32,639 nucleotides of DNA from a bacterium (GTDB taxonomy: Bacteria; Bdellovibrionota_B; Oligoflexia; Silvanigrellales; Silvanigrellaceae). Position numbers and translations under genes: made by a program. A model generated the notes under the pieces. The model ran no database searches and was not told the DNA's origin. It was given only the letters and a program-made list of their open reading frames with translations. The stretch is taken from the NCBI GenBank assembly GCA_009918675.1, contig RGDM01000035.1, positions 1 to 32,639 of the forward strand. Direction: 5' to 3'. Of the stretch, positions 1-8,164 are shown in pieces (the first letter of the stretch is position 1; each line of letters starts with the position of its first letter).

Positions 1-51
1 CGCTATGACCATCACAAACCAGTCAGAGGCTTTGCTCAGGCAAGCTAACTC

Positions 52-2187
52 TTATGCTTGATAAGTAGGGTTCTCTCGAGGCTCGGCGCACAAGCCGGGC
101 CTTTTAAATTTCCCCAGATACAAGCGCTGCAACCGCAAAATCAGTAGCGCGGCGCCAAGCAAAACCGGCAAGCTCGTTGTGATCTCTAAGCCTTTAAGCT
201 CTGAATTTGCCGACAAACTTGAAACCACACATCCCGATGTCACCTGACTGGTGTCGCCAGAATCGATTGCCGATGATGCCTGACTCACGTATTCGCGCGC
301 CTTAGCCGGCTCAAAAATGGCATAGTAAGAATGGATTGCGCTGAGGAAGCCACTGCCAAGTAAATAGACCTTTGCATCTTGATATGGCGCGTATGCGAAA
401 TCAGCATTGGCAAGTTGTCCGTTCGGCAAAGGTCCATACAAAAAATCAAAATTCGCATATTTAATCAGAATTTCGCGAATATCGGCCCCGCTCAGACTCG
501 GACTCAAGGCCTTGAGGAGGCCGGCAACACCTGCGACGTGAGGCGCAGCTTGGCTTGTTCCACTCTTGATATCCGTACCACCACCTGGCACAGACGACGC
601 GATATTTGCACCAGGCGCGCAGATATCAACCCAATCACCAAAATTACTAAACCGAGCCTTCTGACGAGCCCCGCGTGAGGGCGCGCTGCCTTTGCTGGGA
701 TCGCTGCTTCCGGTTGGCTCGCTTCCTGAACCAGCGGGATCAGAGCTTGTCGCACAGACAGCAACAACATCCCGATACGCAGCAGGGAACATGGGAATCT
801 CGACATTCTGATTTCCTGCCGCAGCCACCATTAAAACGTCGTTCTGTATGAGACGCCTTGAGATTAGAGACAGAGATCGGCTCGAAAAATATTTACCAAT
901 ACTCAAATTCACCACATTGGTTGCAAGCAGATTGGGATTCGATGCCGAGGTGAGATCCAAGACATATGCAAGTGCCTGCAGCTGCGCTGAATCGGTGATG
1001 CCGCCATCAAATTCACGTTGAGTGGCAGGGTTGAATGAAGTCTCAAATTCAGCTTGCTGACACGATGTAACTTTGACATTTTTTGGCCCAAAGCAGCGTC
1101 TTGCCGCGCGAATGGGAAGAATTTGGCAGTTGTACGGACACACACCAACGAACTGCGAGCCATCAGCGGCGCCGCCAGCAATAATTCCAGCGACGTGAGT
1201 GCCATGTCCACAGCTCGAGGCATTCTTATCAGAAGCTGAGTCGCACGCGACGCCTGGTCCTCCGACGTCATTTGAACCTGGAATAGGTGCCGGACTTAAG
1301 TCAACGGAGCCTTTTGCAACGGTCGCATTAACACCCATATAATCATCAACCCAGCCATTGCCATCATCGTCAACTTCGTTCTTTTTACCCTTCGCAGGGT
1401 CTTCGCCCGGATTCCGGTAGATGCGACCTGCAAGCGCTTGACCTGCAGCATCAAAACCACTGTCGACTCCTGTATCGATGACAGCAACAAGTGACTGACC
1501 ACTTTTGAGCATTTGCGGAACAATCTCTGCAAGACCCAAATTAGCCAGATTTGGCTGGTTTTTCATGGCTGTCTCAACTGCCGAGCCGGCCTGCTGTAGC
1601 TCACTTTCAAGATCGGGTTCGGCAAATTCAATTCCGGGCGTGGCTTCAAGAGTGCTCCACATCATCCGCAAAAGAAACTGATCTTTGCTATCGCGACCAT
1701 CGATTTCACTGATCTGATTCGCCAGCAAAGTACTGCGGCTCAGCAGATTTTCAAATGCGCTCATTCCACCTTTGAATTCGACACGAGCAAAACCAAAAAT
1801 CGGCAAGGGTGCAGCACCCGAGCTCAGCGTTTTCTCAAAATTGCCGATGCTCAATACATGAGTTCGCAAAAGCTCGGAGACCTGATCTTGCAAACTATCG
1901 AGAACCAAGTTGGCATCTGCTGATTTCATTGCGTTCACAAATGAAAGAGCCAACTGTTTGCGAAAGAAATTGTTGCTTTTAAGAGGTTGATGAGCACGAG
2001 ATAAAGCAACAATCCAAGAACGACCATCCCAGAGTTTTTTCCAACCAGAGGCATTTTCAAGTGTAGGCCATGTGACTCCCTTGACCTTTTGATCAACGTC
2101 GTACTGCGAAATCTTGCTTCCACAGGAATAAATAAATGGCATTAAAATGAGACCAAGCGTGAAAATGCGGTAGATGCTTTTCATCAT
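52..2187 (-). CDS. Subtilisin-like (S8) serine protease, lipoprotein with C-terminal sorting-type tail
   Basis: A 711-aa secreted serine endopeptidase of the subtilase family. The N-terminus is a type II signal peptide with Cys22 in a slightly atypical lipobox (I-Y-S-C). Residues about 23-225 look like a propeptide. The catalytic triad is readable: Asp238 in AVIDTGVD, His328 in CGHGTHVAG and Ser545 in SGTSQAAPH, with oxyanion Asn459 in AAAGN. A Ca-binding-like DDDGNG loop lies near 273-278, and paired cysteines flank the His motif. The C-terminus carries GCVVSS (652-657), a hydrophobic segment at about 668-688, and a basic stretch followed by about 15 more residues. The ATG start is preceded by GGAGAA, and an ATGATGA arrangement overlaps the stop of the upstream paralogue, so the pair is translationally coupled. 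The protease assignment is certain; substrate and final location are unknown. Autoprocessing would release the lipidated end and leave only the C-terminal anchor (inference). Confidence 0.93.
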   Translation of the reverse strand: MMKSIYRIFTLGLILMPFIYSCGSKISQYDVDQKVKGVTWPTLENASGWKKLWDGRSWIVALSRAHQPLKSNNFFRKQLALSFVNAMKSADANLVLDSLQDQVSELLRTHVLSIGNFEKTLSSGAAPLPIFGFARVEFKGGMSAFENLLSRSTLLANQISEIDGRDSKDQFLLRMMWSTLEATPGIEFAEPDLESELQQAGSAVETAMKNQPNLANLGLAEIVPQMLKSGQSLVAVIDTGVDSGFDAAGQALAGRIYRNPGEDPAKGKKNEVDDDGNGWVDDYMGVNATVAKGSVDLSPAPIPGSNDVGGPGVACDSASDKNASSCGHGTHVAGIIAGGAADGSQFVGVCPYNCQILPIRAARRCFGPKNVKVTSCQQAEFETSFNPATQREFDGGITDSAQLQALAYVLDLTSASNPNLLATNVVNLSIGKYFSSRSLSLISRRLIQNDVLMVAAAGNQNVEIPMFPAAYRDVVAVCATSSDPAGSGSEPTGSSDPSKGSAPSRGARQKARFSNFGDWVDICAPGANIASSVPGGGTDIKSGTSQAAPHVAGVAGLLKALSPSLSGADIREILIKYANFDFLYGPLPNGQLANADFAYAPYQDAKVYLLGSGFLSAIHSYYAIFEPAKAREYVSQASSAIDSGDTSQVTSGCVVSSLSANSELKGLEITTSLPVLLGAALLILRLQRLYLGKFKRPGLCAEPRENPTYQA

Positions 2188-4304
2188 TTACAACTCTTCT
2201 CCCTACGGCTCCTGATATTTCGCTGTGCTTGCGCAAAACGCATGAGCAGCAAACCGATCATCAACACGAAAGGCATACCAGATAGAAAATAGCCAACTTG
2301 AACTTTCAGAGAATGTACCTGGCCAATGCTCCCAACAACACATCCACCAGGTTGATTGCTCATAAAATTGAAGTTGGTCTTGCTTTGCTTTTTTCCTTGA
2401 ACAGCGGCATCTAAATCGATAAAGCCAGCGCCCAAAAGATTGTCACAATTCGAAGTATCTGTGTAACAGGCTCGATACAGACGCTCACCCGTTCCAGGAA
2501 CACGATTGTTGGGAGCGTTATATAGGCTCTCTGAGTCGGCACTGCCCTTTAGAAGTTCAACAATCTGTGCTGCACTTTTATTGTTGCCGTAATAGGATAA
2601 AAGATATCCAAGTGCACCCGCGACAAACGGAGTTGCTTGGCTTGTTCCGCTTTTGTCGACAAACAGGCCACCACCGTCGAATGTTTTTCCAGGGATCGTG
2701 GAAACGATGTCAGTTCCCGGAGCACAGACATCAACCCAGTCACCAAAATTGCTGAATGGTGCACGGCCATATGCCCCATTTGCGTAATCTTCACTGGTGG
2801 CGCAAACAGCAACAACGCTGTCGTATGCGGCCGGATAACTTGGCGTTTCGGTGCCGTCATTACCAGCAGCTGCAACAACAATGATATTTTTTCTTTGAAG
2901 GTTCCGAATGATGTAGCTCATTGTTCGCGAAGCAAAGTATTTACCAAGACTCAAATTCACCACATTGACCAAGAGTCGGCTCGGATTATCGGGGGCTCGC
3001 AAATTGTAGAGATAAGTCAGCGCGCGCACTTGAGACGTATCAGAAATTCCGCCATCCACTTCATACGAGGTGAGCGGATCATAGGCTGCAGTTGGACGTC
3101 GGCATTCTCCGGCCTGATTGGTATCCGGCTGCAGACAACGTTCTGCAACGCGCACTGAGAGGATTTTGCAACTTGGACAGATCCCTAGCGTGCTCAGATC
3201 ACCACCATGTTTCGCAGCGACAATGCCTGCAACGTGACTGCCATGCCCACAGTTTGCCGACAGCTCGTCATCTATTCTAACCCGCGGACATGCCTTTCCC
3301 GGGCCTCCGAGGTCGGCAAATCCGGGCTGCGGAGCAACGCCATCATCGCGGCCGCATTCAAATGTTGCATCAATTCCATGGATGTCATCCACAAAACAAT
3401 TATTGTCGTTGTCGATACCATCCGACTTCTCGTTCGGGTTTATGAACATCTGGTCTTTGAGCTCGGGATGAGAAACATCCACGCCAGTGTCCAGCACTGC
3501 AACGGTAACAGACGACAAAGCTTGCTTCGACTTCTCGACAAAAGAATATGCGCTGTCAGCACGAACCCGTTTAAGAACAGAGACAATCGACGTGTTGTAT
3601 TTGAACTCGGGTGCTAATTCGAGTGGAGAATCTTGACCAGAGCGCGGAATTTTCGGCAAATATCCGAGTAAGCTAGGCTCAACCCACGCAACCGACCAAC
3701 TGCGCCCTATAACGCTCATCAGACGAGCCACGTGAGTCATGTTTTCAAGCGAAGGCATAACATCAACTGCGCGTGCAAGACCCGCTCCAGCTGCCAGGCG
3801 AAAAATTGATTGAATATTTTCGAGTGACAAGAAATAGGCAGTTATTTTTAGCTGCGATTCATCCTGCTGGGGCGTGTCAAACCCAACAGGATTTTTCTCA
3901 ATTTCTGCATCATTGATGAGACTTTGTCTTTCAAGACGAAGACCTTGCACAAGCTGACCTTCGATTGACTGGAGATGAGCAATCGGAAGACTGCTCTGAC
4001 TCGATAAATCAGCAACGAGTGCATGCACCATGGATTTTTTTATTTGTGCAACTGCACTTTCAGGAATGAGCTCTGACGACTCAACGGCACCAATAATAAA
4101 ACTCTTTTTGTCCCAACTGCTCCACCAATCTTGAATGTTTTGAGCGGTTGGAAGACGAATATCTTTTTCTGCAACTTTGGCTTTTATTTGTGTGTCAATG
4201 GATTGCTTTCCGCAACCCGACAGGATCACTAAAATCACTACCGTCAGGCAGAATGACAACCTACAAATACCATTTATGCAGCGATTTAGAATCTTCGAAT
4301 TCAC
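2184..4304 (-). CDS. Subtilisin-like (S8) serine protease, lipoprotein, tandem paralogue
   Basis: A 706-aa paralogue of the next gene downstream with the same architecture. It has a signal peptide with lipobox L-S-G-C (Cys31), a long propeptide-like region, and an S8 catalytic domain with Asp272 (AVLDTGVD), His354 (CGHGSHVAG), Asn482 (AAAGND) and Ser555 (SGTSQATPF). A DNDNN calcium-loop-like motif lies near 298-302. The tail has GGCVVGS (653-659), a hydrophobic helix at about 670-690 and a strongly basic end (RNIRSRREK). The start is GTG; GTGA overlaps the TGA stop of the rhomboid gene, and no in-frame ATG before the signal peptide fits. Extra cysteines flanking the active-site loops are shared with the paralogue, suggesting conserved disulfides. 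It probably acts outside the cytoplasm and may be a substrate of the adjacent rhomboid protease (inference from context and the shared tail). Confidence 0.93.
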   Translation of the reverse strand: MNSKILNRCINGICRLSFCLTVVILVILSGCGKQSIDTQIKAKVAEKDIRLPTAQNIQDWWSSWDKKSFIIGAVESSELIPESAVAQIKKSMVHALVADLSSQSSLPIAHLQSIEGQLVQGLRLERQSLINDAEIEKNPVGFDTPQQDESQLKITAYFLSLENIQSIFRLAAGAGLARAVDVMPSLENMTHVARLMSVIGRSWSVAWVEPSLLGYLPKIPRSGQDSPLELAPEFKYNTSIVSVLKRVRADSAYSFVEKSKQALSSVTVAVLDTGVDVSHPELKDQMFINPNEKSDGIDNDNNCFVDDIHGIDATFECGRDDGVAPQPGFADLGGPGKACPRVRIDDELSANCGHGSHVAGIVAAKHGGDLSTLGICPSCKILSVRVAERCLQPDTNQAGECRRPTAAYDPLTSYEVDGGISDTSQVRALTYLYNLRAPDNPSRLLVNVVNLSLGKYFASRTMSYIIRNLQRKNIIVVAAAGNDGTETPSYPAAYDSVVAVCATSEDYANGAYGRAPFSNFGDWVDVCAPGTDIVSTIPGKTFDGGGLFVDKSGTSQATPFVAGALGYLLSYYGNNKSAAQIVELLKGSADSESLYNAPNNRVPGTGERLYRACYTDTSNCDNLLGAGFIDLDAAVQGKKQSKTNFNFMSNQPGGCVVGSIGQVHSLKVQVGYFLSGMPFVLMIGLLLMRFAQAQRNIRSRREKSCK

Positions 4305-5764
4305 CGTTGAGGTCCTAAATTTGTCGCAGCATCATCGACGGGCGTTCCATGCACATCCAAGCGTCCTTGCCGCTCAAGACGCAAGAGTTGTGAGCGGAAG
4401 ACATCGAGTTCAAGCAAACACGCATTGCGCTGGCTGCGAGTCCACTGATAGGGGTTAACATTTTCATCATGTGGCGGGGAAATTGGTTGTTCCTCGCAGC
4501 GGCGAGACTCAAGCCAAAGGTCCGCTATCCCCGCGCGTGCAAGCTCTTTGTTACCGACATCAAGAAAAAATGCGCATTCGTAAAGAAGGCCAGAAATTGC
4601 GTAGAAACCTAAACCATGCACGTAGTCAGCTGCCTTTTGACAGTGCGATAGATCTGCCGCGACCGCATGCTCTTCGCCGGTCAACAATTTTACCAAAGAG
4701 CTGTCAAGAGGACGACGCGACAACGCCGATTCACTTGCTTGCTCGAGCAGCGCTAATGTTGACTTGGATGCGAATTCCGCGCTGCCAAGACCATGTTGAT
4801 TTAACCGCCGCAGTGCGCTCAAAACAGGAACTGCGGCATCGTATCGCCCAGCAAGAAGGTGTGAAAGAGAGAGCTGAAGCAACGTTTCCGGGTTAGCGGG
4901 AGATGTCGGGTCATCAAACGACGACCTATAGGCGGTTAATTCATCGTCTGCGTGGCCTTCCATTGAGCTTCGACTTGCATCCAAGACACCAAGACCAAAA
5001 ACACGATCCGCAAAACTGACCTGTGGAACTTTGATCAATGAGAGCAGAACGAGCGCAGCTACAACTCCCAGGTAAAAACCTTCGCGTTGGTAAAATCGCA
5101 GCTGCAATGTGGCCGGATCAACGCGCCAATATTTGACCATACTCATCATGCGCACATTGATTTTGTGCTTCATAATAAGTCCGGTCCCAATTAAGACTCC
5201 GGCAATGCCCCCACCCAGATGCGAAGCCCAATCGATATTCGGAATGACAAAGGTGATCACTGCATTGATAGCAATCACAGGCCCGAGCGCTGTTCGCGTT
5301 TTTATTCCTGTCGTCTCAAGATTAATTTTTTGCTGATAGCGTTCGAAAACATAGAGCGCAAACAAAAGCGCGAACAGACTGCTAGACGCTCCCACTGAAA
5401 GCGATTTGCTGAGAGCAAAGCTCATTGCATTGCCAAGCAGGCCACCCAAGACGTATGTGACAAACAAATTTCGCGCGCCAGCAAGAACCTCAAAAACTCG
5501 GCCAAACTGATAAAGCGCAAACATATTGAATAAAATATGCGCAGGACTTGCATGCAAAAACATCGGAAAAAAGAGCCGCCCGAATTCTCCTTCTGCAATA
5601 AGCCCATTTTCCTTTGCGCCATATTTAACCAAATTTTCATAGGTTGGGCCGCCCTGAAACTGAATCATTGCATAAATAAGTGTGTTGACTGCAATGAGTA
5701 CAAACGTGAGAAACGGCGGCTTATAGGTAACCCCAGCTTCGCTTGGAGAAGGCTCAGTGCTCAT
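4301..5764 (-). CDS. Rhomboid-family intramembrane serine protease with C-terminal extension
   Basis: A 487-aa protein. The first ~205 residues form a rhomboid domain with six hydrophobic segments, HxxxN (His76, Asn80) in the second, catalytic Ser127 in GASSS, and catalytic His182 in WASHLGGG. Rhomboids cleave membrane-anchored proteins within or next to a transmembrane helix. A seventh hydrophobic segment lies at about 231-246. It is followed by about 240 helical, soluble residues with weak TPR-like periodicity and four scattered cysteines. If the N-terminus is cytoplasmic, this half would face the periplasm (inference). The gene overlaps the upstream PanE-like gene by 11 bp and the downstream S8 gene by 4 bp (GTGA), so all are very likely one transcript. 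The setting beside two proteases with sorting-type C-terminal tails recalls rhombosortase. However, the Ser/His motifs are also those of general rhomboids of the GlpG type. Confidence 0.9.
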   Translation of the reverse strand: MSTEPSPSEAGVTYKPPFLTFVLIAVNTLIYAMIQFQGGPTYENLVKYGAKENGLIAEGEFGRLFFPMFLHASPAHILFNMFALYQFGRVFEVLAGARNLFVTYVLGGLLGNAMSFALSKSLSVGASSSLFALLFALYVFERYQQKINLETTGIKTRTALGPVIAINAVITFVIPNIDWASHLGGGIAGVLIGTGLIMKHKINVRMMSMVKYWRVDPATLQLRFYQREGFYLGVVAALVLLSLIKVPQVSFADRVFGLGVLDASRSSMEGHADDELTAYRSSFDDPTSPANPETLLQLSLSHLLAGRYDAAVPVLSALRRLNQHGLGSAEFASKSTLALLEQASESALSRRPLDSSLVKLLTGEEHAVAADLSHCQKAADYVHGLGFYAISGLLYECAFFLDVGNKELARAGIADLWLESRRCEEQPISPPHDENVNPYQWTRSQRNACLLELDVFRSQLLRLERQGRLDVHGTPVDDAATNLGPQR

Positions 5765-6803
5765 TTGGCATCCCCCATTTCAACCGCACGGAATTCAGAA
5801 ATTGCGTCAGTTGCAAATGTTTTTCCGCCCGCGTTGAATGGCGGATGTCTTCAGTCAGTGTCGATAGAAACCACGCCATAGTTGCTGAATTCCCAAACGC
5901 ACCGGAGTAACTCAACGAATTTATATTCTCGCTGGTTGCATTCACAGTTGTCCTTAACATTTGTATTAATGCATCGCGTTCAATTCTATGTGCTTGCCAT
6001 AGGTCAGCAAACTGCTCTGCCAATTCTGCAACTTCACGTTCTGAAATAACCTGAGACAAGGTTTTGTTTTTTGCTAGATTTGGACCTATTCCAGCAGCGA
6101 GCATGAAGTTTGTGAAAAACTTTTCGCGTTCAATCCTTGTAATTTCGCCCTCATGTTGCCATTCCATAAAACCCAATTGATCAACTTGAGTTGATTCCGC
6201 AGCAAAGTCTTTACCCAACCAATTTTGCATCAATTCAAAGGCATGCTGAGAGCCATGAGAAAGAAAATCCCAAATCACCCGCCGCCCACCTGTCCATTGG
6301 ACTTCAACTTTTTTTGCCTCTTTGCTCCGTAAACTGCCGACGAAAAAGAGTGCTCGAATAAACGAAAGATTTACCTGCTGAGCCTGCTTTAAAGCTATTG
6401 CAGCCAGAGTCTGAGGAGTTAATATACCATTGTTACAGAAAACGAATTGCACTTCACGTTGCGGGAAACGACTTGCGAACGCGCTGAGCCATTGAAAAAA
6501 AATGTCTTGGGTCAACTCTGGCGGCGTGCAGAGAAAAACCACCGTTGGCAAAGAGTGTGTGTCGCATGAATTGAGCCATTCCTCTGGCTCTGCAGTATCG
6601 ACGGAAGAGCGAAAATTTTTCCGACCGAGCAAACCAAGGTTGAACTCAACAGTTTCTGCCAATGGGGAACGATTGTTCACACGAACGGCTAAGCGCCCCT
6701 GGCGTCCTGCGCTTGAATTCTCAAGCACATAGGCAAGCAGCAGCCCAAGGGCTCCGGCTCCGACTACAAGACACTGAGTTTTTGTGTGGTCAGATATTTC
6801 CAT
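5754..6803 (-). CDS. 2-dehydropantoate 2-reductase (PanE/ApbA)-family protein
   Basis: A 349-aa NAD(P)-dependent reductase-like protein. The N-terminal Rossmann motif is GAGALG (about 16-21). CNNGI matches the family's substrate-binding NG motif. In the C-terminal helical domain, KFFTNFMLAAG matches the conserved Lys/Asn helix, and an Asp followed by RAEKHL resembles the D...tE catalytic-Glu segment. True PanE reduces ketopantoate to pantoate in CoA synthesis. This protein is longer than the usual ~300 aa and the C-terminal motifs are diverged, so the substrate is uncertain and no symbol is given. The ATG is preceded by GGAG at about 12 nt. It is the first gene of the protease operon and overlaps the rhomboid gene, an unexpected pairing. 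It is probably cytoplasmic, as no signal peptide is seen. Confidence 0.75.
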   Translation of the reverse strand: MEISDHTKTQCLVVGAGALGLLLAYVLENSSAGRQGRLAVRVNNRSPLAETVEFNLGLLGRKNFRSSVDTAEPEEWLNSCDTHSLPTVVFLCTPPELTQDIFFQWLSAFASRFPQREVQFVFCNNGILTPQTLAAIALKQAQQVNLSFIRALFFVGSLRSKEAKKVEVQWTGGRRVIWDFLSHGSQHAFELMQNWLGKDFAAESTQVDQLGFMEWQHEGEITRIEREKFFTNFMLAAGIGPNLAKNKTLSQVISEREVAELAEQFADLWQAHRIERDALIQMLRTTVNATSENINSLSYSGAFGNSATMAWFLSTLTEDIRHSTRAEKHLQLTQFLNSVRLKWGMPNEH

Positions 6804-6893
6804 AACTCTGACACTCCAATCTGCAACAGACTCATGCTGCTCTAAAATCGTCCGATAACACTTGAGGGTATCATAAGTTTAGAGGAGCCACTC
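6804..6893. promoter_or_regulatory. Divergent intergenic region, probable promoters of both operons
   Basis: Ninety bases separate the divergent PanE-like and TPR genes, so transcription of both should start here. The segment around 6877-6885 (TATCATAA) gives a -10-like hexamer on each strand (TATCAT plus, TATGAT minus, each 5 of 6), but no good -35 is seen for either. GAGGAG just before the plus-strand ATG is a clear ribosome binding site. Confidence 0.35.
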
Positions 6894-8150
6894 ATGAAAC
6901 CCTCAAAATCTCACGCCAAATTGTTGCTTGTTGGCGACGATCAGGAACGCATGCCGTTGATGCTTGCCGCCTTAAGTCAGGTTTTTCCGCAGGCAGAAAT
7001 CGGGCGATGTGGAACCCTGCGCGTGGGCGCGCCAGATGCAAGCTTGCATGATGTCAGTGCAGTTGTTCTGCTTTGGGAGAATAACCCATTGCAGGACTGG
7101 AAAACCCTGCTTGAGGAAAAAAGCCCGACTCACCGCAGTTGCGAGGGACTTGTCTTCGAAATTTCAACTCAATTCGGTGATCCGCTCCTTCGCCGCACTG
7201 CCGTGCTTGCAAAAGCGCTCGCGCGTGAAGAAGTCACCTTCTTGGGCGAATTTGGCGTTGGCTGCGTTCAACCGATGAACCCACAAAAAAGTGAATGGGC
7301 TCAGGATTGCGTTAAATTTGCGAAGAGATTGGAACGCTTGATTCAACTCGAAGATGACGACGGTGGGAATCCTGCAGAGCGAAGCGTGCGACGCTTCGAA
7401 CGGAGCATGACGGCCTGGTCTCGGACGAGTGACGAGGAAAAAATGCTCGCCTCGGATGACCTTTTAAAAAACCTTGGCGATACAGCCCGCTATTGCGAAT
7501 TGATGGCTCGGCGCGCCTACTTGGACAACGATCTCAGTGCGGTAGAGAGCTGGCTTCGCAGGTCGATCGACAAAAACCCCAACTATTTGAGAGCACTGCA
7601 GGGACTCGCAGACCTCTTTATCGAACGCGGCCAGCTGCAAGAGGCTCTGGGTTTGCTAGAAAAGCTCAAGCTCAACAACCCTCGTCACCCCGGCCGACAA
7701 GCAAAAATCGCTGAATGCCACTTGGCATTGGGAGAACTCGAGCGCGCCGACAAGGCTTTCTCAAAAGCTTTAAGTTTAGACGAGCATTCCATGCAGGCAC
7801 GTGAGGACCTCGCTCGGGTCAAGCTCGCACTTGGGGATTATGAAGCGGCGAAGCTTCTTTTGGAACATTGTGGTGATGTGAACAAAGTCGCCTCGTATCT
7901 GAATGCATACGGAATTCAGCTCGTTAGAGCGGGTCGCTACGAGGAATCAATTGAGCACTATAAAAAGGCTCAAATGGTTTTGCCAACAAATACCAATCGT
8001 CATCAAATTCTCTTCAATATTGGCCTTGCTTATGCGAAGTGGGGACGGTTCGCTGAAGCGCGCCAGTATGCACAGCTTGCTTTGGCGCGTGAACCCAACT
8101 ACGCCAAGGCGGCTCAGCTCCTCCGCACCATGGAGGATCGTCTGACTTAA
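6894..8150 (+). CDS. Pseudo-receiver plus tetratricopeptide repeat protein
   Basis: A 418-aa cytoplasmic protein. Residues about 8-135 resemble a CheY-like receiver: a beta strand KLLLVGDD with acidic residues at the right place. The position expected for the phospho-accepting Asp falls in VVLLWENN, which lacks Asp, so it is probably not phosphorylated in the standard way. An acidic linker (EDDDGGNPAE) leads to about five to six TPR units (about 195-415) with the usual small/aromatic helix pattern, for example A-Y-L-D-N-D-L and LGELERADKAFSKAL. TPRs mediate protein-protein contacts, so this is probably an adaptor. GAGGAG sits 6 nt before the ATG. It is followed after 14 nt by prmA, so the genes are likely co-transcribed. 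The partner is unknown. Confidence 0.8.
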   Translation: MKPSKSHAKLLLVGDDQERMPLMLAALSQVFPQAEIGRCGTLRVGAPDASLHDVSAVVLLWENNPLQDWKTLLEEKSPTHRSCEGLVFEISTQFGDPLLRRTAVLAKALAREEVTFLGEFGVGCVQPMNPQKSEWAQDCVKFAKRLERLIQLEDDDGGNPAERSVRRFERSMTAWSRTSDEEKMLASDDLLKNLGDTARYCELMARRAYLDNDLSAVESWLRRSIDKNPNYLRALQGLADLFIERGQLQEALGLLEKLKLNNPRHPGRQAKIAECHLALGELERADKAFSKALSLDEHSMQAREDLARVKLALGDYEAAKLLLEHCGDVNKVASYLNAYGIQLVRAGRYEESIEHYKKAQMVLPTNTNRHQILFNIGLAYAKWGRFAEARQYAQLALAREPNYAKAAQLLRTMEDRLT

Positions 8151-8164
8151 GAAGAGGCCCCTCC

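Noticed and set aside
2637..3158. Open frame of 173 codons on the plus strand
   Set aside because: It lies wholly opposite the catalytic domain of the second S8 gene, has Cys/Arg-rich shadow composition and no ribosome site.
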